Origin: Microvirga sp.
Lineage (GTDB): Bacteria > Pseudomonadota > Alphaproteobacteria > Rhizobiales > Beijerinckiaceae
NCBI RefSeq assembly: GCF_014699075.1
Contig: NZ_JACXAB010000003.1
Location: forward strand, 124,001-188,000
Direction of reading: 5' to 3'
Length of the DNA: 64,000 nt
A program made the translations under genes and the position numbers. The notes below the pieces were generated by a model, which saw nothing but the letters and a program-made list of their open reading frames with translations, did not search any database and was not told the DNA's origin. Numbering within the stretch: the stretch's first letter is position 1; the number at the start of each line of letters is the position of its first letter. Shown here one piece after another: positions 7,562 to 17,268 of the stretch.

Positions 7562-8788
7562 ATGATCGACCCGCAAATTTCCGAATGGATCAGCCAGATC
7601 ATCCGCTGGGTCCATGTGATCACGGCCATCGCCTGGATCGGCTCCTCATTCTACTTCATCCATCTCGACCTCAGCCTGAAGAAGCGGGAAGGTTTGCCTG
7701 AAGGCGTTGGCGGCGAGGCCTGGCAGGTCCATGGCGGCGGGTTCTACAACATGCGCAAGTATCTCGTTGCGCCGCCCGAACTGCCCAAGGAGCTGACCTG
7801 GTTCAAATGGGAGAGCTATTCCACCTGGATCAGCGGGTTCTTCCTCATCGTCTGGGTTTATTATCTCCAGGCCGACCTCTACACCATCGACCCAGCCGTC
7901 CGAGCCCTTGAGACCTGGCAGGCCGCCGCCATCGGCATCGGCGGAATCGCCCTGAGCTGGCTCGTCTATGAGGGTCTGTGCCGGTCACCGCTGGGCCGGA
8001 ACGGGCTCCTGCTCGGTGCCGTTCTCTTCGCCTATATCCTGGTGGCAGCCTACGCCTTCACCCAGGTCTTCAATGGCCGCGCCGCCTTCCTGCATACGGG
8101 CGCGATGATCGCCACCTGGATGTCGGCGAGCGTGTTCTTCGTGATCATTCCGAACCAGAAGAAAGTGGTGGCCACCCTCCTGGCCGGGCAGATTCCCGAC
8201 CCGAAGCTCGGCAAGGAAGCGAAGCTCCGGTCGACCCACAACAACTACCTGACGCTGCCCGTCATCTTCCTGATGCTGTCGAACCACTACCCGCTGGCAT
8301 GGTCGTCCGCCTATTCGGTCGGCATCGTCGGACTGATCGTGATCGCGGGTGCCGTCATCCGGCACTTCTTCAACTCGCAGCATGCCGGCAACGGCTCACC
8401 CTGGTGGACCTGGGCTCTGGCGGCGCTCTGTATCTGGGCAGCGATCTGGCTCTCGATCATCGGCAGGCCCGGCAACGCCAACATGGCCCAGGCGCCCTCC
8501 ACCGCGACGCCTGAGGTCATCACGGCCTCCTTCGACGAGGCGGTGCTGGCGATCCAATCCCGCTGCTCCATGTGCCACGCGGCCGAACCCGTCTGGGACG
8601 GGATCACCATTGCGCCAAAGGGGGTTCGCCTCGACACGCCCGAGGAGATCCAACGCCATCGGGAGATGATCCGGGTGCAAAGCGTGCTGACTCACGCCAT
8701 GCCGCCCAACAACATCACCGAGATGACCCTCGACGAGCGCAGGGCCGTGGCAACCTGGCTGGCCGCACGGGACACGGCCACCCGCTGA
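7562..8788 (+). CDS. puuD: Urate oxidase PuuD, membrane protein with C-terminal cytochrome c
   Basis: A 408-residue integral membrane urate oxidase of the PuuD type. The first ~300 residues hold about eight or nine membrane helices, starting IIRWVHVITAIAWIGSSFYFIHLD and including the conserved WFKWESYSTWISGF. A soluble cytochrome c domain follows with the heme site CSMCH at 335-339 and a distal Met region around MPPNNITEM. The family oxidises urate to 5-hydroxyisourate and passes electrons to cytochrome c rather than to oxygen directly. No soluble cofactor-free uricase gene is present. Placement next to uraH and puuE-uraD confirms the role. Confidence 0.93.
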   Translation: MIDPQISEWISQIIRWVHVITAIAWIGSSFYFIHLDLSLKKREGLPEGVGGEAWQVHGGGFYNMRKYLVAPPELPKELTWFKWESYSTWISGFFLIVWVYYLQADLYTIDPAVRALETWQAAAIGIGGIALSWLVYEGLCRSPLGRNGLLLGAVLFAYILVAAYAFTQVFNGRAAFLHTGAMIATWMSASVFFVIIPNQKKVVATLLAGQIPDPKLGKEAKLRSTHNNYLTLPVIFLMLSNHYPLAWSSAYSVGIVGLIVIAGAVIRHFFNSQHAGNGSPWWTWALAALCIWAAIWLSIIGRPGNANMAQAPSTATPEVITASFDEAVLAIQSRCSMCHAAEPVWDGITIAPKGVRLDTPEEIQRHREMIRVQSVLTHAMPPNNITEMTLDERRAVATWLAARDTATR

Positions 8789-8831
8789 ATTCCGCATCCT
8801 GCGGCCCATAACCCTATGATGGAGAAACCGA

Positions 8832-9266
8832 GTGACCGAACTCACCTTGGAAGCGGCTCAGACGATCGCCACCACGGCTCTCAAAACCGCCCGGGAGAAA
8901 TCCTTCAAGCCTCTCGCGGTGGTGGTTTATGACGCCCGCGGGGCGCTCAAAGCCCTCCTCTCCGAAGACGGCACCAGCATCAAGCGCGCCGAGATCGCCA
9001 TGGGCAAGGCCTATGGCGCCCTGGCGCTCGGCGTCGGCTCGCGCGCCCTGCACAAGATGGCAACAGACCGTCCCTACTTCATCGCTTCGGCCACCCATGC
9101 GGTCGGCGGGCAACTCGTCCCGGTTCCGGGCGGAGTGCTGATCAAGGACGGGCAAGGGCGCGTCCTGGGATCCGTCGGCGTCTCCGGCGATACCTCCGAC
9201 AACGACGAAATCGCCGCCGCGGCCGGCATCGAGGCGGTCGGAATGGTCTTCGACACGGGCGCCTGA
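8832..9266 (+). CDS. GlcG/HbpS-like (DUF336) protein
   Basis: A 144-residue protein of the GlcG/HbpS fold, with LTLEAAQTIATTALKTAREK at the start, VVVYDARGALKALLSEDGT, the KRAEIAMGKAYGALALG helix, and VPGGVLIKDGQGRVLGSVGVSG near the end. There is no signal peptide, so it is cytoplasmic. The start is GTG (8832) with GGAGA seven bases upstream. It lies 43 bp after puuD on the same strand and is probably co-transcribed. The family includes heme-binding and corrin-linked proteins, but its task beside a heme-containing urate oxidase is unknown. Confidence 0.75.
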   Translation: MTELTLEAAQTIATTALKTAREKSFKPLAVVVYDARGALKALLSEDGTSIKRAEIAMGKAYGALALGVGSRALHKMATDRPYFIASATHAVGGQLVPVPGGVLIKDGQGRVLGSVGVSGDTSDNDEIAAAAGIEAVGMVFDTGA

Positions 9267-9339
9267 GCTGTCTCCACAGGCCCAACCCATTGTTATCCCA
9301 GTATTTCCTTAATTTTTTGGATAGTACTGGACATAAACA

Positions 9340-9353
9340 GTTGATTGATCAAC
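9340..9353. promoter_or_regulatory. Inverted repeat upstream of oppA
   Basis: GTTGAT (9340-9345) and ATCAAC (9348-9353), separated by 2 nt, form a small dyad in the AT-rich 169-bp leader of the opp operon. It has the size of a regulator half-site pair. No adjacent regulator gene was found. Confidence 0.35.
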
Positions 9354-9435
9354 AAATAGGACAAGGTTACTGCCTTACCGGCTCTGACCGAAACATTCAA
9401 AAAACCCTGAGATAATCAGAAAGGGAACGCGTCCA

Positions 9436-11028
9436 ATGTCATCATGGTTGAAACGTACCGCTCTGGCGGCTGCCGCAACGGTAGCCTTTTCGAGCTTCGC
9501 GGTCGCACAAGTCGTCTACCACCGTGGCAACGACGGCGAGCCGGAAACGCTCGATGCCCACAAGACCTCCACCGTTGGCGAGTCCCACGTTCTGCGTGAC
9601 CTCTACGAAGGTCTCGTGATCAAGAACAACAAGGGCGAAGTGGTGCCCGGCGTTGCCGAGAAGTGGGAGATGGCCGACGACGGCAAGACCTACCGTTTCA
9701 CGCTGCGCGCCAATGCAAAGTGGTCCAATGGCGACCCGCTGAAGGCACCGGATTTCGTGTTCGCCTACCGCCGGATCATGAACCCGGAAACCGGCGCCAA
9801 GTACGCCAACATCCTCTATCCGATCCTGAATGCCGAAAAGGTGAACAAGGGTCAGGCCAAGCCTGAGGAGCTCGGTGTGAAGGCGGTCGACGACCGCACG
9901 CTCGAGATCCGCCTCGAGCAGCCGACCCCCTACTTCATCGAGCAGCTGACCCACCAGACGGGTCTGCCCATCCACCAAGCTTCCGTCGAGAAGTTCGGCA
10001 AGGATTACGTGAAGCCTGGCAACCTGGTGTCCAACGGCGCCTATACGCTGGCCGAGTTCGTGCCGAACTCGCACATCAAGGTCGTGAAGAATCCGAACTT
10101 CCATGATGCTGCGAACGTCAAGATCGACCAGGTGATGTTCTACCCGATCTCCGATCTTGCTGCGGCCGTCCGCCGCTTCCAGGCCGGCGAGCTTCACTCC
10201 ACCCCGGATATTCCGGCCGACCAGGTGAAGGCCCTCAAGGAGCGCTTCGGCAAGCAGGTCGTGATCGGCCCGTATCTCGGCGTGTACGCCCTGCCGGTGA
10301 ACTCGTCGAAGCCCCCGTTCGATGACGTGCGCGTCCGCAAGGCCCTCTCCATGGCCATCGACCGTGAGTTCATCGCGGAGCAGATCTGGGGCGGCACCAT
10401 GCTGCCGGCCTATTCCTTCGTGCCTCCGGGCATCGGCAACTACGGCAAGCCGGCCCAGGCCGAATACGCCTCCATGTCGCCGATCGACCGGGAAGACAAG
10501 GCGAAGGCCATGCTCAAGGAAGCCGGCTACGGCCCCGGCGGCAAGCCGCTGAAGGTTGAGGTCCGCTACAACACCACGGACAACAACCGTAACACGGTTG
10601 TGGCGATTGCCGACCAGTGGAAGGCTCTCGGCGTCGAGACCTCCTTCATCAACACCGACTCCAAGACGCACTTCGCGCATCTGCGTGACGGCGGCGACTT
10701 CGACGTTGCCCGCTACGGCTGGATCGGCGACTACTCGGATCCGCAGAACTTCCTGTTCCTGCTTGAGAGCGACAACAAGGGCTTCAACTACGGCAAGTGG
10801 AAGAACGCCCAGTTCGACGACCTCATGAAGAACAAGGCTGCCAAGGAGGGCGATCTCAAGAAGCGCGCCGAGTACCTGCTGCAGGCCGAGCAGATCTTCA
10901 TGAAGGAAGAGCCGTGGATTCCGCTGCTCCACTACAGCACCAAGAACCTGATCTCGGACAAGCTCGTCGGCTTCAACCAGAACATTTCTGGCGTGTACCC
11001 GAGCCGCTTCCTCTCCCTGAAGCAGTAA
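9436..11028 (+). CDS. oppA: Peptide ABC transporter, periplasmic substrate-binding protein
   Basis: A 530-residue solute-binding protein of the OppA/DppA cluster (SBP family 5). It has a Sec signal peptide (about residues 1-24, ending SSFAVAQ), then VYHRGNDGEPETLDAHKTSTVGESHVLRDLYEGLV, the family opening, and later FDVARYGWIGDYSDPQNFL and EEPWIPLLHYSTKNLI, which match oligopeptide-binding OppA. It delivers oligopeptides to the permease pair encoded downstream. An intercistronic hairpin follows it, which would fit higher expression of the binding protein than of the membrane parts. A long frame on the opposite strand is a shadow. Confidence 0.92.
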   Translation: MSSWLKRTALAAAATVAFSSFAVAQVVYHRGNDGEPETLDAHKTSTVGESHVLRDLYEGLVIKNNKGEVVPGVAEKWEMADDGKTYRFTLRANAKWSNGDPLKAPDFVFAYRRIMNPETGAKYANILYPILNAEKVNKGQAKPEELGVKAVDDRTLEIRLEQPTPYFIEQLTHQTGLPIHQASVEKFGKDYVKPGNLVSNGAYTLAEFVPNSHIKVVKNPNFHDAANVKIDQVMFYPISDLAAAVRRFQAGELHSTPDIPADQVKALKERFGKQVVIGPYLGVYALPVNSSKPPFDDVRVRKALSMAIDREFIAEQIWGGTMLPAYSFVPPGIGNYGKPAQAEYASMSPIDREDKAKAMLKEAGYGPGGKPLKVEVRYNTTDNNRNTVVAIADQWKALGVETSFINTDSKTHFAHLRDGGDFDVARYGWIGDYSDPQNFLFLLESDNKGFNYGKWKNAQFDDLMKNKAAKEGDLKKRAEYLLQAEQIFMKEEPWIPLLHYSTKNLISDKLVGFNQNISGVYPSRFLSLKQ

Positions 11029-11043
11029 GCATCCTCGATCCTG

Positions 11044-11067
11044 CCGGGCGGTCTTACGACCGCTCGG
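11044..11067 (+). terminator. Intercistronic hairpin between oppA and oppB
   Basis: CCGGGCGGTC (11044-11053) and GACCGCTCGG (11058-11067) form a 10-bp stem with one G-T pair and a 4-nt loop, 16 bp beyond the oppA stop. No strong T-run follows, so partial attenuation or mRNA 3' end protection is more likely than full termination. Confidence 0.5.
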
Positions 11068-11139
11068 CTCACAAACAACACGTCGGCCGCCAAGGCTGCC
11101 TCCCTCGCTGAGGGGTTGTTATCGAGCGGAGTCGATACC

Positions 11140-12060
11140 GTGATCCCCTTCGTTTTCCGCCGACTTCTCTCGGCGATTCCCACCCTTTTCATCATCATCA
11201 CAATTTCGTTCTTTCTGATCCGGCTGGCGCCAGGCGGCCCCTTTGACCTGGAGCGCCCGCTCGAGGCCAAGGTCATGGAGAACCTGCAGAAGATTTACGG
11301 CCTCGACCGTCCGCTCTTCGAGCAGTACCTGCGCTATCTTGCGGCCGTCGTGCAGGGCGATTTCGGCCCCTCCTTCATCATGCGCGATTTCAGCGTCGCC
11401 GAGCTCTTCGCCAACGGTCTCCCCGTCTCGATGCGGATCGGTGGGCTCGCGCTCGGCCTCGCCATCATCGTCGGCGGCACGCTCGGCTCCATTGCGGCGT
11501 TTCGCCAGAACAGCATGATCGACTACATGGTGAGCGGCCTCGGCACGTTCGGTCTGACGATCCCCACCTTCGTGATTGCCCCGGTGCTTCAGATCGTGTT
11601 CGGCCTCGCCTTGGCGCTGCTGCCCGTTGCGGGCTGGGCGGGCGGTGCTCCCCGCAATCTGATCCTGCCGGTCATCACCCTCGCGCTGCCGCAGATTGCC
11701 ATCATCGCACGCATGACCCGTGCGGCCATGATCGAGAACCTGCGCTCGAACCATATCCGCACACTGCGTTCGCTCGGTTTGCCCCGTTGGGTCATCGTGC
11801 GGCACGCCCTGCGTGGCGCGGCCCTGCCGGTGGTGTCGTACCTTGGACCGGCCGCCGCTGCCCTGCTTACAGGCTCGGTCGTGGTGGAGACCATCTTCGC
11901 CCTGCCGGGAGTCGGCCGTTACTTCGTCGAAGCTGCGCTGAACCGCGATTACACCCTCGTGATGGGCACCGTCGTGGTGGTGGCGGTATTCGTGCTCATC
12001 TTCAATTTGATCGTCGACATCCTCTATGCGGTGATCGACCCCCGCGTCCGTTACGACTGA
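11140..12060 (+). CDS. oppB: Peptide ABC transporter permease (OppB-like)
   Basis: A 306-residue inner-membrane permease of the DppB/OppB family. It opens with FRRLLSAIPTLFIIITISFFLIRLAPGGPFD and has the EAA-type coupling region RTLRSLGLPRWVIVRHALRGAALPVV and the ETIFALPGVGRYFVEAALNRDYTLVMG ending. I take the GTG at 11140 as the start: GGAG lies eight bases upstream and the first residues then match the family. A TTG at 11116 is a weaker alternative. It pairs with the OppC-like permease that starts 9 bp downstream. Confidence 0.9.
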   Translation: MIPFVFRRLLSAIPTLFIIITISFFLIRLAPGGPFDLERPLEAKVMENLQKIYGLDRPLFEQYLRYLAAVVQGDFGPSFIMRDFSVAELFANGLPVSMRIGGLALGLAIIVGGTLGSIAAFRQNSMIDYMVSGLGTFGLTIPTFVIAPVLQIVFGLALALLPVAGWAGGAPRNLILPVITLALPQIAIIARMTRAAMIENLRSNHIRTLRSLGLPRWVIVRHALRGAALPVVSYLGPAAAALLTGSVVVETIFALPGVGRYFVEAALNRDYTLVMGTVVVVAVFVLIFNLIVDILYAVIDPRVRYD

Positions 12061-12069
12061 GGCACCGCC

Positions 12070-13212
12070 ATGGCTGAAGGCGCCGTCATATCCGATATTC
12101 CCGTCACTGGTCCCGTCACCGGTCGTTCACTCTGGGCCGATGCGAGAGCCCGCCTCCTGCGCAACAAGGCCTCCGTAGCCAGCATGATCATCCTAACGCT
12201 GATCGCGCTCGCGTGCATTTTTGGGCCATTCTTCACCGGTCATCCCTTCGACCGGGTTTATCCCGACTACGTGCGCGCGCCGGCGAGCCTGACCGCCTAT
12301 CCCAAGGCCGAACAGATCATTCCGCAGGCCGAGCGCATCGGTTCGCGTGTCAGGGCGAAGCCCGAGAACATCGAGATCACCGGCGACGCGGTGCGCATGG
12401 CTCTCGTCAGCACCAGCACGCGGCCCGTCGACGAGCGGCTGCTGGCCTATTTCGAGCGCTCGGATCTCTTCGGCACAGCGCAGGTGGTGGAGCGGCAGGA
12501 CGAGGGACGCCGCCTCATAGTCGATGTCCCCATCGAGAAGCAGTACTTCTTCTTCGGCACCGAAGCCAATGGACGCGATCTCCTCACCCGCACCATGAAG
12601 GCCGGGCAGGTCTCGCTGGCCATCGGACTTCTGGCGACCCTTGTGGCGATCGTGATCGGCGTCGTCTATGGGGCCACATCCGGCTACCTCGGAGGACGCA
12701 CCGACCTCGTGATGATGCGTATCGTCGACGTCCTCTACTCGCTGCCATTCATCTTCTTCGTCATCATGCTGGTCGTGTTCTTCGGCCGCAACTTTGTGCT
12801 GGTGTTCCTCGCCGTGGGCGCCGTCGAGTGGCTCGACATGGCCCGCATCGTCCGTGGCCAGACGCTCTCGATCAAGCGGCAGGAATATGTCCAGGCCGCG
12901 GAGGCGCTCGGGGTTGAAACGAAAGGCATTATCCGCCGTCACGTGATCCCGAACACCCTCGGGCCTGTGGTGGTCTATATGACCCTGATGGTGCCGCGGG
13001 TGATCCTGCTCGAAAGCTTCCTGTCCTTCCTCGGCCTTGGTGTCCAGGAGCCCTATACCAGCCTCGGCGTATTGATCTCCGAAGGCGCCAAGAGCATCCA
13101 GGACTCCACTTGGATGCTGATCTATCCCGCACTGACGCTTGTCGCGATCCTGTTCTGCCTCAACTTCATCGGCGACGGCTTGCGCGATGCTCTCGATCCG
13201 AAGGACCGCTGA
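12070..13212 (+). CDS. oppC: Peptide ABC transporter permease (OppC-like) with enlarged periplasmic segment
   Basis: A 380-residue permease partner of OppB. After the first membrane helix (about residues 38-57, SMIILTLIALACIFGPFF) comes a long soluble stretch of roughly 110 residues before FFGTEANGRDLLTRTMKAGQVSLAIGLLATLVAIVIG, where the conserved permease domain begins. The EAA-type region (YVQAAEALGVETKGIIRRHVIPNTLGPVVV) and the ESFLSFLGLGVQEPYTSLGVLI ending are typical. E. coli OppC has about 300 residues, so the size difference comes from this insertion, which should face the periplasm and may contact OppA. The ATG at 12070 lies 9 bp after oppB. Confidence 0.88.
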   Translation: MAEGAVISDIPVTGPVTGRSLWADARARLLRNKASVASMIILTLIALACIFGPFFTGHPFDRVYPDYVRAPASLTAYPKAEQIIPQAERIGSRVRAKPENIEITGDAVRMALVSTSTRPVDERLLAYFERSDLFGTAQVVERQDEGRRLIVDVPIEKQYFFFGTEANGRDLLTRTMKAGQVSLAIGLLATLVAIVIGVVYGATSGYLGGRTDLVMMRIVDVLYSLPFIFFVIMLVVFFGRNFVLVFLAVGAVEWLDMARIVRGQTLSIKRQEYVQAAEALGVETKGIIRRHVIPNTLGPVVVYMTLMVPRVILLESFLSFLGLGVQEPYTSLGVLISEGAKSIQDSTWMLIYPALTLVAILFCLNFIGDGLRDALDPKDR

Positions 13213-13213
13213 C

Positions 13214-14848
<1,635 letters not shown>

Positions 14849-14894
14849 GGGTTGGAACCGGAGACCATGGCGCGGATTTGATCTTTAGTTTGCC

Positions 14895-14938
14895 GCATGA
14901 TCGTGCGGTGAACCGGTATCCACTTCACCGGATCATGC
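14895..14938. repeat. Palindromic element after the opp operon
   Basis: Arms GCATGATC (14895-14902) and GATCATGC (14931-14938) enclose inner arms CGGTGAA (14906-14912) and TTCACCG (14924-14930). The loop carries ccggtatccac, similar to the accgggtccac core of the element at 909-977. It sits in the 99-bp gap between oppDF and the LigD-like gene and could also act as a terminator for opp. Confidence 0.7.
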
Positions 14939-14947
14939 TCTGGCACC

Positions 14948-16525
14948 ATGGCAAAGCTCGCAGCCTATCGCGCCAAGCGCGACTTCACGAAAACTTCGGA
15001 GCCGGCAGGCAAGGCCTCCCGGCGCCCCGGCGCATCCTTCGTCGTGCAGAAGCACGATGCCTCCCGCCTGCACTACGACTTCCGGCTCGAACTCGACGGC
15101 GTGCTGAAGAGCTGGGCGGTGGCCAAGGGGCCCAGCCTTGTCAAAGGCGAGAAGCGTCTGGCGGTCGAAGTCGAGGATCATCCGCTGGACTACGGCAGTT
15201 TCGAAGGCACCATCCCCGACGGCCAGTATGGCGGCGGCACAGTTCTGGTGTGGGATCGGGGAACCTGGGAGCCGGAGGGCGATCCTCAGGAGGCTTACGA
15301 GAAGGGCCGCCTCACCTTTCGTCTCGACGGCGAGAAGCTGAAAGGCACGTGGCATCTCGTGCGCATGGCGAAGCGACCGCGCGAGCGTCAGCCGTCCTGG
15401 CTACTGATCAAAGCCGACGATGCACAGGCAAGGACCGAGGACGACCCGGACATTCTCGAAGAGGCACCGCTGTCTGTGAAGACCGGACGCTCGCTTGAGG
15501 AGATCGCACCCAGACGCTCCGGCAAGGCTCCTGCGAAACGGAAAGCGGCCCCGAAGAGCGCCTCATCGGCAAAACACGCAAAGCCTGCGAAGGGCGCCTC
15601 AAGCGCCAAGAAAGCGACGGCCGGCGACATTCAGGTGGCGGGTGTGCCTCTCACCCATCCGGATCGCGTGCTATGGGAGGATCAGGGGCTCACCAAGCAG
15701 GAATTGGCGGAGTTCTATCTCGACATCGGGGAGTGGCTCCTGCCGCATCTCGCCAATCGCCCCCTCACCCTCATCCGCTGCCCCGGAGGCGCGGAGAAGA
15801 AGTGCTTCGTCCAGCGGCATTCCTGGGCCGGCATGAGCGACTTCATCCATCGCACCACGATTCCGGACAACAGCGGCACACAGGAGGCTCTGACCGTCAC
15901 CGACATTCAAGGCGTGATCGCCCTTGTGCAGTCGGGTGTCCTGGAGATGCATGTCTGGGGCGCGACCCTTGCCGATCTGGAACGCCCCGACCGCCTCATC
16001 TTCGACCTCGATCCCGGCGAAGGCTTGGATTGGCCGCGCGTGATCGAGGGCGCTCTTGCAGTTCGCGAGAGGCTGAACGCCCTGGGACTGGAGAGCTTCG
16101 TCAAGACCACGGGTGGCAAGGGCCTGCACGTAGTTGTTCCCCTGAAGCCGAAATCGCTCTGGAATGAGGCCCTCGCCTTCTCGCGCGGGATCGCCGAGGC
16201 GATGGCGGCCGACGAGCCGGATCGCTACACCATCACCTCCGTCAAGCAGGAACGTGAGGGCCGCATCTTCATCGACTACCTGCGCAACAACCGCGAGGCC
16301 TCGGCTGTCGCGCCCTATTCCACCCGCTCCCGGCCCGGTGCGCCCGTGGCGACACCGGTGGCTTGGAAAGAGCTTTCGCCCGAGCTCAGGCCCAACGGCT
16401 TCACCGTCGAGAACCTGGGCAAACGCCTCTCGTCGCTCAAGAAGGATCCTTGGGCGGATATCGGAAAGGTCGATCAGGTTTTGCCTCCGGCAAAGCCCGC
16501 AAAACGCACGCCGCGGAGAAAGTAG
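14948..16525 (+). CDS. LigD-like protein: 3'-phosphoesterase and primase-polymerase domains, no ligase domain
   Basis: A 525-residue protein related to the non-homologous end-joining enzyme LigD. Residues about 30-150 form the 3'-phosphoesterase domain, with HDASRLHYDFRLELDG (H36, H42) and DYGSFEGTIPDGQYGGG. Residues about 230-515 form the archaeo-eukaryotic-primase-type polymerase domain, with RCPGGAEKKCFVQRH, the catalytic pair D353/D355 in FDLDPGEG, and TTGGKGLHVVVPL. Between them lies a low-complexity Ala/Lys/Ser linker (about 180-225) at the place where Pseudomonas-type LigD carries its ATP-dependent ligase domain. No KxDG ligase motif is present. No ku gene is nearby; ligation would need another protein. 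Confidence 0.88.
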   Translation: MAKLAAYRAKRDFTKTSEPAGKASRRPGASFVVQKHDASRLHYDFRLELDGVLKSWAVAKGPSLVKGEKRLAVEVEDHPLDYGSFEGTIPDGQYGGGTVLVWDRGTWEPEGDPQEAYEKGRLTFRLDGEKLKGTWHLVRMAKRPRERQPSWLLIKADDAQARTEDDPDILEEAPLSVKTGRSLEEIAPRRSGKAPAKRKAAPKSASSAKHAKPAKGASSAKKATAGDIQVAGVPLTHPDRVLWEDQGLTKQELAEFYLDIGEWLLPHLANRPLTLIRCPGGAEKKCFVQRHSWAGMSDFIHRTTIPDNSGTQEALTVTDIQGVIALVQSGVLEMHVWGATLADLERPDRLIFDLDPGEGLDWPRVIEGALAVRERLNALGLESFVKTTGGKGLHVVVPLKPKSLWNEALAFSRGIAEAMAADEPDRYTITSVKQEREGRIFIDYLRNNREASAVAPYSTRSRPGAPVATPVAWKELSPELRPNGFTVENLGKRLSSLKKDPWADIGKVDQVLPPAKPAKRTPRRK

Positions 16526-16528
16526 CGC

Positions 16529-17164
16529 TCAGAAGACCGGAGCCTTGATGCCTTCAGCTTCGAGCGCCTGCTGCACTGCGGGCCGGGCAAGGACTCGCTC
16601 GGCCAGGGCGTTCAGGTTCGGAAGGCTGCGCGGCGGGCGCGGCATGCCCCGGCCCCAACGGATCAGCATGAACAGGAAGAGGTCGGCGGCAGAGAACCGA
16701 TCGCCGAGAAGCCATGTCTTGTCGCCGAGTTGCTCGGAGATCACGTCGAACATGCGGGTGAGGCGCTCATTGGCCGCCTGCTTCACCGCCGGTGAGGCAG
16801 ACTCTTCGCTCACATGCTCATTGGGGTAGAACCAAGCCCGGTATTCCGCCTGCGGGGTGTTCGTCAGGTGAAACATCCACTTGTAGAACTCAGCCCGCTC
16901 CGCGGTTCCGACGGCAGGCGCGAGACCCGTCTGCGGGAATTTGTCGGCCAGATGCATGGCAATCGCGGCCGTCTCGAACAGCACGAGGTCGCCATCGACC
17001 AGAACCGGGATACGGCCATTGGGGTTGAGCCTGAGATACTCGGCGCTCTTCTGAGCATTCTGCCCACGGTCCACAAGGCGCAGGTCGAACTCGGCTCCGA
17101 TCTCGCGCAGCATCATGTGCGGCAAAAGGCTGGCATTGCCGGGATAGTAGTAGAGAGCGAGCAT
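16529..17164 (-). CDS. Glutathione S-transferase family protein
   Basis: A 211-residue cytosolic GST. The N-terminal thioredoxin-like domain (1-80) starts MLALYYYPGNASLLPHMMLREIG and holds NPNGRIPVLVDGDLVLFETAAIAMHLAD, the glutathione-binding cis-Pro and Glu-Thr/Ser block. The C-terminal helical domain has LLGDRFSAADLFLFMLI, the conserved N-capping motif. The ATG at 17164 is chosen because the family starts with this strand; an in-frame extension to 17305 adds unrelated residues. It converges with the LigD-like gene, with only 3 bp between the stop codons. The substrate is unknown. Confidence 0.88.
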   Translation of the reverse strand: MLALYYYPGNASLLPHMMLREIGAEFDLRLVDRGQNAQKSAEYLRLNPNGRIPVLVDGDLVLFETAAIAMHLADKFPQTGLAPAVGTAERAEFYKWMFHLTNTPQAEYRAWFYPNEHVSEESASPAVKQAANERLTRMFDVISEQLGDKTWLLGDRFSAADLFLFMLIRWGRGMPRPPRSLPNLNALAERVLARPAVQQALEAEGIKAPVF

Positions 17165-17268
17165 CGTGAGCCCCTGGGAGGTTATGATCGGCTCCGTCTT
17201 GGTAGATGGCGCCGTATGCTGCGTAAAGAGCAGCCTGCCGACGATCCCAATCTTCCTTTCACGCCTGC

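Noticed and set aside
9442-10932. 496-residue open frame on the minus strand
   Set aside because: Antisense shadow of oppA; composition is typical of a GC-rich complementary frame.
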